Positions 26,150 to 34,636 of a DNA stretch of 64,000 nt are shown here, in pieces (the stretch's first letter is position 1; the number at the start of each line of letters is the position of its first letter). Source of the DNA: Microvirga sp052114605 (GTDB taxonomy: Bacteria > Pseudomonadota > Alphaproteobacteria > Rhizobiales > Beijerinckiaceae); contig NZ_JBFRFB010000012.1 of NCBI RefSeq assembly GCF_052114605.1, forward strand, positions 62,001 to 126,000, read 5' to 3'. A model generated the notes under the pieces. It made no database searches. It had not been told where the DNA came from and worked only from the letters and a program-made list of their open reading frames with translations. Both the position numbers and the translations under genes were made by a program.

Positions 26150-28786
26150 ATGCGTTCGCTCTCGATTTCCGCTCTGACCGCCCTGCTTCTGGGAACGCAG
26201 ATCGCCGCCGCGCAGGTGGCTCCGTTCTCCATGTCGCCCGGGCAATCCGCGCCGTCATCGCAGCCGGACCCGGCGCAGCCTGCCGCTCCGAGCCAGCCGC
26301 CGGCGGCCACTTTCGACATGCGCGGGACAGCACCGTCTCCTCAGGCGCCCGCGCCGCAGCCTGGAGCAAATCCTGCTCCGGCCCAATCCTTCGACATGCG
26401 CAGCGGAACGCCGACACAACAGGGTGCCGCTCCTCAGCCGCCGGCGCAAGCAGCTCCCCCTGCTTCCGCCACCTCTCCATTCCAGATGGCGCCTCAGGGC
26501 CGTCCGCCCGCCAGCGCGGCGACGCCAGCTCCTTCTCCGGCAAGGCCCGCCGTCACGAGCACGGCCCCGGCGCGGAATGCAGCGCGCATCGAACGACCGG
26601 TTATGCCCTTCGAGACCATTCGGCTCGAAGGCGAAACGGATGCGCGGGCCTGGACCTTCCATCTTTCGCAGGATGAGGCGGCCAGCGGCGCGAGCCTTTC
26701 TCTCGGTTATCAGAATGCCGTGGTCGTGATGCCGGAGGCCTCAAGGCTGCGCATCTCCATCAACGGCGAGAACGTGATCGATACGCCGATCGCCTCGTCG
26801 GACGCCGTGAAGCGCGTGACGGCCAATGTCCGGCCCGGCCTCTTGCGCGCCGGGCAGAACTTCATTCGCATGGAAGCACTCCAGCGCCACCGGACGGACT
26901 GCACGATCACCGCGACTTACGAGCTTTGGACGGATGTGGATTCCCGCTCCACGATGCTCACCTTTGCGGAGGGCACCACCAAGACGCTGCGCAGCCTGGA
27001 GGACCTTCCCGCCATCGGGGTCGATGCCACGGGCGTGACGACGATCCGCGTGGTCGCGCCGAAGGTCTACCGCCCCGAGATCCGCGACCGCCTGCTGCGC
27101 CTCGTGCAGATGATCGCGCTTCGCGGGCGCTATGCACGGCCCGTCATCCAGGTGGTCGAGACCGATCCCGGCCCCTCCCCTGTCGGCACCATCAAGGTCG
27201 TCATGGGCGTGGCAAGCGAGTTGCGCGGCCTGGTTCCCGGCATCCCGGATGTGGCCATGCAGCAGCCCTTGACCATGATGATGCCGGAGACCGGCTCCGG
27301 CGGCTCGACGCTGCTCGTCTCGGGTCCGTCCTGGGCCGACCTGGATTCAGCCATCGCGGTCATCGGATCGCAGGCCGTCAACATGGCGAATGTGCAGCGT
27401 GGCGTGATCGACACCGCGGCGTGGCACTGGCCCGATATCACCACCGCATTCGGGCGTCGGTCATTCCGCTTCTCCGACCTCGGGGTGCCGACGCAGGAAT
27501 TCTCCGGACGCCGCCTCAAGGCGCAATTCGCCCTGAGCCTGCCCTCCGATTTCTACGCCACCGAATATGGCGAGGCGCTCCTTTATGTGGATGCGGCCTA
27601 TACTTCCGCCGTGCGGCCGGGCAGCCATATCGATATCTATGTGAACGACAAGATCAGCACGCAGATGACGATCACCGCGCAGGGCGACATCGTCAGGCGG
27701 CACACGATCCGATTGCCGCTGAAGAACTTCAAGTCGGGTCTCAACTTCGTGACCGTCGAAGTCGGCCTCATCACCGACGCGGACAATCGCTGCGCGCCGG
27801 GCGAGACCTTGTCGGAAGCAAACCGCTTCGTGCTGTTCGACACCAGCACCTTCGAGTTCCCCGATTTCGGCCGCATCGGCCTTCAGCCAGATCTCGGCGT
27901 TCTGAGCGTCGGGCATTTCCCCAATGACGACGAGGTGGCAACCACCGTCGTGCTCGCGCGTCCCGATCCCCTGAACGTGTCCGCTGCCGGCACCTTCCTC
28001 GCCCGCATGGCGCGCAGCGCCGGTGCGCCGGTGCGTGCACAGTTCTCGAACGCGGCGTCGGCAGAGGACGAATCGGTTCTCTTCGTCGGTGCCGTCGAGC
28101 AGATCCCGCAAGGGCTCCTGAGCAATGTGCGCGTGTCCGAGCATCTGCGCATGCTCTGGCCTTCGACACCGCTTCAAAGCGAGCGCAGCGGCCAGCAGGT
28201 CGCGAATGCGGAATTCACCATGCCCGCACGGCCCGCTTCCTCCGGCCCCGCCTCATCGTCCACGGACGAGGTGCGCAAGCGTTGGGCCGAATCCTTCGAG
28301 CGGCGCGGCATCATCCAGCGCACGTTCGGCTCGCTTCAGGATTGGGTGGAATCCACCTTCAGCCTGTCGCTGTCGTCCCTGTCGCTGAACAGGCGCGCCG
28401 ATGCGCCCTATGAACCGCCGCAGCGCTCGACTCTTCTCGTCGCGCAGAACAGGACGCAGAACGGAGGTGCCTGGACCCTCGTCACGGCCCGCTCCGATCA
28501 GGCGCTCGCGCAGGAAGTGGCGCGCATGGCCGACCCGATTCTCTGGTCCAAGGTGTCCGGACGTGCCGTCGCCCTTGATCCGGCGGAAGCGAAGCTCCAG
28601 GTCGAGCCGATCCGCGATTTCGCCTTCGTCCAGACGCGGCCCTTTTCTCTGCTGAACCTGCGTCTCGTGGCGGCGAACTGGATGTCGGCGAATATTCTCC
28701 AATATGCGCTTCTCATGCTGATCTGCTGCACGGTGCTCGGCAGCTCGACCTATTTCCTTCTCAAGCGACTGGGCCGCCCTTCATGA
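26150..28786 (+). CDS. bcsB: Cellulose synthase periplasmic subunit BcsB
   Basis: An 878-residue periplasmic protein anchored by a C-terminal helix (ILQYALLMLICCTVLGSSTYF), forming the BcsA-BcsB complex and guiding the glucan out. Signal peptide about residues 1-21 (ends TQIAAAQ). Residues ~22-150 are a Pro/Ala/Gln-rich linker containing four F-x-M motifs at roughly regular spacing (26, 55, 81, 111), followed by the BcsB carbohydrate-binding and flavodoxin-like domains. Start ATG 26150 lies ten bases after bcsA; the frame's extension into bcsA is not used. The linker is longer than in E. coli BcsB. Confidence 0.95.
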   Translation: MRSLSISALTALLLGTQIAAAQVAPFSMSPGQSAPSSQPDPAQPAAPSQPPAATFDMRGTAPSPQAPAPQPGANPAPAQSFDMRSGTPTQQGAAPQPPAQAAPPASATSPFQMAPQGRPPASAATPAPSPARPAVTSTAPARNAARIERPVMPFETIRLEGETDARAWTFHLSQDEAASGASLSLGYQNAVVVMPEASRLRISINGENVIDTPIASSDAVKRVTANVRPGLLRAGQNFIRMEALQRHRTDCTITATYELWTDVDSRSTMLTFAEGTTKTLRSLEDLPAIGVDATGVTTIRVVAPKVYRPEIRDRLLRLVQMIALRGRYARPVIQVVETDPGPSPVGTIKVVMGVASELRGLVPGIPDVAMQQPLTMMMPETGSGGSTLLVSGPSWADLDSAIAVIGSQAVNMANVQRGVIDTAAWHWPDITTAFGRRSFRFSDLGVPTQEFSGRRLKAQFALSLPSDFYATEYGEALLYVDAAYTSAVRPGSHIDIYVNDKISTQMTITAQGDIVRRHTIRLPLKNFKSGLNFVTVEVGLITDADNRCAPGETLSEANRFVLFDTSTFEFPDFGRIGLQPDLGVLSVGHFPNDDEVATTVVLARPDPLNVSAAGTFLARMARSAGAPVRAQFSNAASAEDESVLFVGAVEQIPQGLLSNVRVSEHLRMLWPSTPLQSERSGQQVANAEFTMPARPASSGPASSSTDEVRKRWAESFERRGIIQRTFGSLQDWVESTFSLSLSSLSLNRRADAPYEPPQRSTLLVAQNRTQNGGAWTLVTARSDQALAQEVARMADPILWSKVSGRAVALDPAEAKLQVEPIRDFAFVQTRPFSLLNLRLVAANWMSANILQYALLMLICCTVLGSSTYFLLKRLGRPS

Positions 28787-29877
28787 GATGCTTCACAGGC
28801 CGGTTTCAAATCCTGACCTGCGCTCTTGCCCTCGCGGTATCCGTGTATGGGGCCGCGCAACCTGTGAAAGCCCTTTCCGTGCAGCCGCTGAACGTTGTCG
28901 GCACGCTCTCAGCCGACGAATGGCAGGCCTACCGCTCCCGCTTCGTCGAGGAGAACGGGCGTGTGGTGGACAATGCCAACGGCAATATCAGCCACAGTGA
29001 AGGGCAGGGCTATGGCCTGCTTCTCTCCCTCGCCGCCAATGACCGCGTGAGCTTCGAGAAGATCTGGAATTTCACCTTCACGGAACTTCTCATCCGCGAC
29101 GACGGCCTGGTCTCGTGGAAATGGGAACCCACCGCCAAGCCGCGTGTCACCGACAAGAACAACGCGACGGACGGCGATATTCTCATCGCCTATGCGCTCG
29201 CAAAGGCCGGGACTGCATGGCAAGAGCCCCGCTACACCAACGCCGCGCAGAAACTCGCCCGAGCCATCGGCAAGAGCACGCTTGGACGCGAAGGCAGCGC
29301 CATCTTCCTGCTTCCCGGCGCGGAGGGTTTCAGGGCTGAAGATCGTCCCGACGGGCCGGTGGTCAATCTCTCCTATTGGGTGTTCGAGGCCTTTCCGGTC
29401 CTGGCGGGCCTGGCGCCGGAATATGAGTGGAACAAGGTCTGGCAGGAGGGCGTCACCCTGCTCCAGCAGGCGACATCCGGCAGGGTCCGGCTGCCTGCGG
29501 ATTGGCTCTCCATCCGCACCCGCATGCAGACGATGCCTGCCGAGGGCTTCCCGCCGGAATTTGGTTACAACTCGTTAAGGATACCTCTTTACCTTCTGCG
29601 GGCAGGAATGATCGATTTGGAGTGGCTCAGGGCGTTGAAGCAGCGCTGGTCTGCGGAGAATGAAGGGGTTGCCGTCGTCAACGTGGTCACCGGGCAGGTC
29701 CGGGAGCGGTTGAACGATCAGGGCTACGCCATCCTTTCGGCAGCACTTGTCTGCGTTCTGGATGGCACTCCCATCCAGGCTTCGCTGAAAACCTTCGACC
29801 CGCAGCTCTATTATCCGTCGACCCTGTATCTGATGACGAAGTCGTGGCTTGGTGAAAAACATCCGCAATGCGTTTAG
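28783..29877 (+). CDS. bcsZ: Periplasmic endo-1,4-beta-glucanase, GH8 (BcsZ/CelC)
   Basis: A 364-residue secreted glycoside hydrolase family 8 protein with a signal peptide (about 1-30, ending QPVKA). The proton-donor Glu73 lies in SHSEGQGYGLLL and the substrate Asp130 in NNATDGDIL. The motif that in GH8 subfamily a carries the base Asp (Y-D-A-x-R) reads Y262-N263-S-L-R266 here, so the base may be elsewhere, as proposed for subfamily b. BcsZ trims or relieves strain on nascent cellulose and is needed for proper fibre export. The ATG overlaps the bcsB stop (ATGA) and its 3' end overlaps the next gene by ten bases. Confidence 0.93.
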   Translation: MRCFTGRFQILTCALALAVSVYGAAQPVKALSVQPLNVVGTLSADEWQAYRSRFVEENGRVVDNANGNISHSEGQGYGLLLSLAANDRVSFEKIWNFTFTELLIRDDGLVSWKWEPTAKPRVTDKNNATDGDILIAYALAKAGTAWQEPRYTNAAQKLARAIGKSTLGREGSAIFLLPGAEGFRAEDRPDGPVVNLSYWVFEAFPVLAGLAPEYEWNKVWQEGVTLLQQATSGRVRLPADWLSIRTRMQTMPAEGFPPEFGYNSLRIPLYLLRAGMIDLEWLRALKQRWSAENEGVAVVNVVTGQVRERLNDQGYAILSAALVCVLDGTPIQASLKTFDPQLYYPSTLYLMTKSWLGEKHPQCV

Positions 29878-31997
29878 CAAGTAGCGCCATAACGGTTGCG
29901 GCCCTGGTCCTGGGCTTCGCGGCCATCGCGCAGCAGGGCGGCTCCGGCCAGTCCCCTGCACCCGCGCCTGCGCCTAATCCCACGGCGCCGCCTGCACGGA
30001 ACGCGCTTCCTCAGGTCGACGAATCAGCTTTGCGCTATTTCGCATCGCAAGGCGACACGCGGCGCGTGAACGCGGAGATCGCGCGCCTTCGCGCGCTCTA
30101 TCCCAACTGGAATCCGCCGAGCGATCTCTCACAGCTCTCATCGGGCGGTGGGCAGACGCCTGTCGATCCGATCATCGACCGGCTGTGGGAGCTTTATCGC
30201 GAAGACAAGATCGCGGATGTACGGGCCACCATTGCCGAGCGCCAATCCTCCGATCCCAACTGGCAGCCGCCGCAGGAACTGCTCATCGCGCTCGAATCGG
30301 TCGAGGCCCGCCGCCGCCTGACCAATGCTTCCGATGCCGGACAATGGCGCACCGTGCTCTCGGTCGCGACTGAGACACCGGCCCTCTTGACCTGCGCGAA
30401 CGTGGACGTGATGTGGCGCGTGGCCGAGGCCTTCGCCAAAACCGACCAGCCCAACCGCGCGCGCGACGTCTATACTTATCTCATGACCAGCTGCACCAAT
30501 CCGGGCGAGCGCCTGGCGACGTTGCAGAAGGCGCTGGAGTTCCTGCCCACCAACCAGGTGACGGAACTCCTTCAGCACGAGCGCAAGACCGGCACCGAGA
30601 TCGACAATTTCGACTCCATCCGCGAGGAGCTTGCGCGCCGCCGCGTCGAGGCCGCCTCGAATGACGGCAAGACAACCGCGACGCCCGAGGATCTGGCAGC
30701 TGTCGAGCGTCTGGCCCGCGGCACCGAGGAAGCTGGCCCGGTTCTCGTGCTCGGATGGTACAATTATCATCACGGCAATCCGGCCCGCGCGCTCGAGCTC
30801 TTCAAGACCGCCTTGGATCGCAAAGGCGGCCCGAAGGCGGCGGAGGGCTATGCCATGTCCTTACGCGCGCTGGAGCGGCTCGTGGAAGCCGAGGCCTTCG
30901 CCTATGAATGGCGCGAGCAGGCTCCGGAAAACATGAAGGTGTACCTGGACATCGCGACGGCCCTTCTGAGCCAGGACCCGCCGCCGCGTCTCGACGCGCG
31001 CGTCGTGGCCCGCATCGTCCCCGTCGTCACGGGCCAGCGCTTCCCCGACGGCGCGCAGGCGCTCGGCTGGTACTCCTACAACACCAACCAGCTCCAGACG
31101 GCGCGCGACTGGTTCCGCCAGGCGCTGTCCTGGAAACCCGATGACGAGCCTTCCGCCTACGGCCAGGCCCTGTCCACCCAGCGCATGAACGACCGCGCGG
31201 GCTTCAACGCCATCGCCACGCAATGGCGCGGTCGCTCGGAGCGCATCGCTGACCTCGCCGACGGCACCCTTCGCGGACAGGCGGCGCAGCCGAGCCTTCC
31301 CGCCACGCAACAGGCTCGCACCGTCGAGATGACGCCGGCACCGCGCTCCGTCCCGGCCCCTGTGGAAGAGCAGCCCCGTGTGGTCGTGCAGCGCAACACC
31401 TATCAGGCCGAAGCCGCGCCCATGCGCGAAACCGTCGTCGAGACCCGCACCACGCAGGGCAGCGCGGGCGGACGGCGCAACTGCATCATGACCCGCAATG
31501 CGGAAGGCCTCTCGCCGGATGCGGCCCTCGGGCTCGGCTGGTGCCTGATGGAAGCCAACCGCCCGTTAGAGGCGGTCAACGCCTTCGACCAGGCCGTGCG
31601 CCGCGGCAGCGGCCGCACCCGCGAGGAGGCGGCCTACGGCAAGTCACTGGCCTATCTGCGCAAGAACCTCACCTCCGAGGCCGCCGTTGCGGCGGCACAA
31701 GCCCCCCAGACCGGCGAGCGCCGGGTGGAGCTGGGGGCCTCCATTCTCACCCAGCGCGCGCTGGCCGCCTATCGCGACGGGCGCTATACGGAAACGCTCC
31801 TGGCGCTGAGCGAGCGAGCCCGCCTCGTGCCCGAGCAGAACGACCTCATGCTGATCCGCGGCTGGTCCTATTTCAGGATGGGCCGCTACGACGACGCCAG
31901 AAAGGTCTTTAAGGCTGTTGAGAAAACAGGCTACTCGGAAGAGGCCGCAGCCGGCCTCAACGCCATTCTCGAAGTCACCTCGAACGTGCGGCAATAA
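29868..31997 (+). CDS. Secreted TPR-repeat protein of the cellulose operon (BcsC N-terminal-like)
   Basis: A 709-residue protein with a signal peptide (MRLASSAITVAALVLGFAAIA) and a long alpha-helical repeat region of tetratricopeptide character (e.g. LGWYNYHHGNPARALELFKTA, GWYSYNTNQLQTARDWFRQAL, and near the C-terminus GWSYFRMGRYDDARKVFKAV). A Pro/Gln-rich linker sits near residues 460-525. Position after bcsZ with a 10-base overlap makes it part of the cellulose machinery, where BcsC's TPR domain scaffolds export. It ends in TPR helices: the ~350-residue outer-membrane beta-barrel of BcsC is absent. It may pair with a separate porin. The operon terminator follows. Confidence 0.82.
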   Translation: MRLASSAITVAALVLGFAAIAQQGGSGQSPAPAPAPNPTAPPARNALPQVDESALRYFASQGDTRRVNAEIARLRALYPNWNPPSDLSQLSSGGGQTPVDPIIDRLWELYREDKIADVRATIAERQSSDPNWQPPQELLIALESVEARRRLTNASDAGQWRTVLSVATETPALLTCANVDVMWRVAEAFAKTDQPNRARDVYTYLMTSCTNPGERLATLQKALEFLPTNQVTELLQHERKTGTEIDNFDSIREELARRRVEAASNDGKTTATPEDLAAVERLARGTEEAGPVLVLGWYNYHHGNPARALELFKTALDRKGGPKAAEGYAMSLRALERLVEAEAFAYEWREQAPENMKVYLDIATALLSQDPPPRLDARVVARIVPVVTGQRFPDGAQALGWYSYNTNQLQTARDWFRQALSWKPDDEPSAYGQALSTQRMNDRAGFNAIATQWRGRSERIADLADGTLRGQAAQPSLPATQQARTVEMTPAPRSVPAPVEEQPRVVVQRNTYQAEAAPMRETVVETRTTQGSAGGRRNCIMTRNAEGLSPDAALGLGWCLMEANRPLEAVNAFDQAVRRGSGRTREEAAYGKSLAYLRKNLTSEAAVAAAQAPQTGERRVELGASILTQRALAAYRDGRYTETLLALSERARLVPEQNDLMLIRGWSYFRMGRYDDARKVFKAVEKTGYSEEAAAGLNAILEVTSNVRQ

Positions 31998-32039
31998 CCG
32001 TTCAGGCCGTTGCCACCCTTCAACGAGTGCCCATATTAC

Positions 32040-32072
32040 CGGGATGCGGGCGCTCGCGTCCCGTTTTCGTTT
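32040..32072 (+). terminator. Terminator after the cellulose operon
   Basis: CGGGATGCG (32040-32048) pairs with CGCGTCCCG (32055-32063), one G-U pair, loop GGCGCT, followed by TTTTCGTTT. It separates the bcs operon from the chemosensory operon by only 22 bases, so the latter may depend on partial read-through or a promoter inside this short gap. Confidence 0.65.
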
Positions 32073-32093
32073 CCCTCTACCACGACGTGAGCA

Positions 32094-32600
32094 ATGGCAG
32101 GCCTGCAGATCATCACTTTCGACGTTAACGGCACCGCCTGCGCCTTGCGCCGGGAGCAGGTGCGCGAATTGCTGCCGCTGCCGCGCCTCTGGCGGCCGCC
32201 GGCCCTGCCGCGTCCCGTGGCCGGGTTCTTCAATCTCGGCGGCAAGGCGGTTCCAGTCATCCGTCTCGATGTGCTCTTCGGTCTGGACGGCAAGCAGGAG
32301 GACGGCGAGGCCGCTCTGTACCGGCACCTGATGATCGTCCAGGTGCCCGGACAGGCGGAGCCCCTCGCGCTCCTCGCGGACCGGGTGCTCGATGTAGCGA
32401 CTATCGCAGGCACGCAGCTCTCGCCCGTTCGTGAAGGCAACAGCCTGAACGGATGCGTCGAGGCGGAGATCACGCTTGGATCGCGCCTCGTGCATCTCTT
32501 GTCCCTGGATCGCCTGCTCTTCGAACAAGAGCAGAAGGCCCTGGCCGAGCTGGGACGCCACGCACAAAGCCGCCTCGGTGAATGGACGGTTCCGGCCTGA
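32094..32600 (+). CDS. CheW-like coupling protein (WspB/WspD-like)
   Basis: A 168-residue cytosolic scaffold of chemosensory arrays linking receptor to CheA. The CheW fold is visible as FDVNGTACALRREQVRELL, GFFNLGGKAVPVIRLDVLFG and a C-terminal LGSRLVHLLSLDRLLFEQEQ. The stop overlaps the following CheR start in TGATG. It is the first gene of an eight-gene chemosensory operon 22 bases beyond the bcs terminator. Confidence 0.88.
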   Translation: MAGLQIITFDVNGTACALRREQVRELLPLPRLWRPPALPRPVAGFFNLGGKAVPVIRLDVLFGLDGKQEDGEAALYRHLMIVQVPGQAEPLALLADRVLDVATIAGTQLSPVREGNSLNGCVEAEITLGSRLVHLLSLDRLLFEQEQKALAELGRHAQSRLGEWTVPA

Positions 32601-34045
32601 TGGCCGCGAAGTCCTTCTCCAATCCCCTGCTCGATGCCGGCTTTCCCAAACTGAAAAGCCGCATCATCGAGCGCACGGGACACTTTTATTATCAGGACAA
32701 GGACGACCTTCTCTGGGAGCGGGTGCGCAAGCGCATGCGCGCCACCTCAACAGGCGATTCCACGCAATATCTCGCCCTCCTCGATGACAGGATTTCCGGC
32801 CCCGCGGAATGGACGAAGCTCGAAGCCGAAATCACCATCGGCGAGACGTTCTTCTTCCGCTACGCGGAGCAGTTCACCGCGCTTCGCGACACGATCCTGC
32901 CTGAGATCATCGAGCGCAAGCAGGAGCAGGGCGAGAGACGCCTGCGCATCTGGAGCGCGGGCTGCGCCACGGGCGCCGAGCCCTATTCGCTCGCGATCCT
33001 GGTCAGCGAGCTGCTGGGCCCGCAGCTCGAACAATGGCGCACCACCATCGTCGGAACGGACATCAACGAAAGCTTCATGGAGGTGGCGCGGCAGGCGCGC
33101 TTCGGCAAATGGGCCCTGCGCTCCATGCAGCCGCAGGAACGCGACCGCTACTTCCTGCCCGGGAAAGGCGAGCAATGGCAGCTGCGGCCGGAATTCCGGT
33201 CTCTCGTGCGTTTCGAACGGCACAATCTGCTGAGCCTTCTCGATGGAACATCGCCGCTGGAATTCAGCGAATTCGATCTCATTCTCTGCCGCAACGTCCT
33301 GATCTATTTCCATCCCGACACGGTCACCCAGGTCGTCCAGGCCCTGCGCGACTGTCTTGCCGACAGGGGCTGGATGCTGCTCGGCCACGCGGAACCTAAC
33401 CCCGCCTTCGCCAACATGATGCAGGCGCTCAGCTTGCCCGGAACCGTCGCCTACCGGCAGGGGGCCGGCGAGGCTCCGCCACCCAGGGAGAAAGCGCCGG
33501 AGTCATGGGCGCCGTTGATCCCGCTTCCGGAAAAGCCTGCGGCACAGCCGAAACGCCCTGTCCCGGTCCGCACCACCCAACCGCCGCCCGCTCCCGCGCC
33601 GCAATCTCTCCCAGAGCCCTCCGAGCCGGATTCCCTGCTCGATCAGGTGAGGGACCTCGCCAATCTGGGGGATTTCAGGACGGCCCAGACCCTCTGCACC
33701 CGGGCGCTTGGCGTGCATCCCCTCAATCCGGCCCTCCATCTCTATCAGGGCCTCATCGCGCAGGCGTTGAATCGGCCCGAGGAAGCCGAGAAGTGCTTCC
33801 TTAAAGGCATCTATCTCGATACAAGCTTTGCCATGGCTCACTACCATCTCGGACTCCTGCTGCTTGCCGAGGGGCGGCCCAGCCCTGGGCGGCGCTCCCT
33901 CACCAATGCGGCCAGCATTGCCGCCGGCTTAGCCGACGATCAAGAGATGGCCGAAGGGGACGGCCTGACGGCCCGCGACCTGCGCAATCTCGTCCGCATC
34001 CATCTTGAGGCGGCCACGCGAAGCGAACGGAAGGGACGCCGATGA
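32600..34045 (+). CDS. CheR-type receptor methyltransferase with C-terminal TPR (WspC-like)
   Basis: A 481-residue protein that methylates Glu residues of the receptor using SAM. The CheR domain (about 1-275) has GETFFFRYAEQF, the SAM loop IWSAGCATGAEPYSLAIL and FDLILCRNVLIYF. A Pro-rich linker (about 290-345) leads to TPR helices (LGDFRTAQTLCTRALGVHPLNPALHLYQG area), the architecture of WspC rather than of flagellar CheR. ATG 32600 overlaps the CheW stop; a further upstream ATG at 32582 is possible. Translation is probably coupled to both neighbours (next gene overlaps by ATGA). Confidence 0.93.
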   Translation: MAAKSFSNPLLDAGFPKLKSRIIERTGHFYYQDKDDLLWERVRKRMRATSTGDSTQYLALLDDRISGPAEWTKLEAEITIGETFFFRYAEQFTALRDTILPEIIERKQEQGERRLRIWSAGCATGAEPYSLAILVSELLGPQLEQWRTTIVGTDINESFMEVARQARFGKWALRSMQPQERDRYFLPGKGEQWQLRPEFRSLVRFERHNLLSLLDGTSPLEFSEFDLILCRNVLIYFHPDTVTQVVQALRDCLADRGWMLLGHAEPNPAFANMMQALSLPGTVAYRQGAGEAPPPREKAPESWAPLIPLPEKPAAQPKRPVPVRTTQPPPAPAPQSLPEPSEPDSLLDQVRDLANLGDFRTAQTLCTRALGVHPLNPALHLYQGLIAQALNRPEEAEKCFLKGIYLDTSFAMAHYHLGLLLLAEGRPSPGRRSLTNAASIAAGLADDQEMAEGDGLTARDLRNLVRIHLEAATRSERKGRR

Positions 34046-34635
34046 AACGAGCCCTGCAGCGCAAGCTGATCAACGTCGCGCGAACGAAAGCCCGCTCCGC
34101 GGAGGAACGGGCGCGCCAGATCCTGGACGAGCGCACGGCGCGGCTGGCCGAACGCGGCGGGCTCGAGCCCATCGTCGAGCCAGACCGAGCCCTGATCTGC
34201 GCCGCCGGGGGCGAGCATTTCGGCGTTTCCCTGAATGCCATCGCCGAAATCCTGCCCTATCGCGAATGCGTGCCGGTGCCTGACGGGCCGCCGGCCATGG
34301 TCGGCGTCTTCGGCCGCAACGGCCAGTTGGTCAGCGTGCTCGATCTGGCCCTGGCCTTGGGCCTGCAACCGAGCGCCAACGAGGACGGCACATGGCATCT
34401 CGTGATGCTGCGCCAGAGCCAGCCCCAGGTTGCCCTGAAGGTTGAACGGGCCTATGCCGTGTCCGAAATCCTGCCGCTGGCCGAGACCGAGGCCGGCACA
34501 TTCCGCAACGAGGCGGTGATCGGTTACGCGAAAGCTCTGTCCAGCTTTGCCGACGAGGAAAGAGTCCTATCTCTGCTCGATACCGCCCGCCTCCTTCGTC
34601 CTTTCCTGCCTTCTTCCCCTGTTCCTGGAGTTTGA
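34042..34635 (+). CDS. Second CheW-like coupling protein (WspD-like)
   Basis: A 197-residue protein. The first ~45 residues are basic and helical (ALQRKLINVARTKARSAEE), an extension absent from flagellar CheW, followed by a CheW domain (ICAAGGEHFGVSLNAIAEIL, GPPAMVGVFGRNGQLVSVLDLALALG). Two CheW proteins flanking a CheR-TPR gene is the arrangement of Wsp systems. It overlaps the CheR stop (ATGA) and ends one base before the GTG of the receptor gene. Confidence 0.85.
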   Translation: MKRALQRKLINVARTKARSAEERARQILDERTARLAERGGLEPIVEPDRALICAAGGEHFGVSLNAIAEILPYRECVPVPDGPPAMVGVFGRNGQLVSVLDLALALGLQPSANEDGTWHLVMLRQSQPQVALKVERAYAVSEILPLAETEAGTFRNEAVIGYAKALSSFADEERVLSLLDTARLLRPFLPSSPVPGV

Positions 34636-34636
34636 C

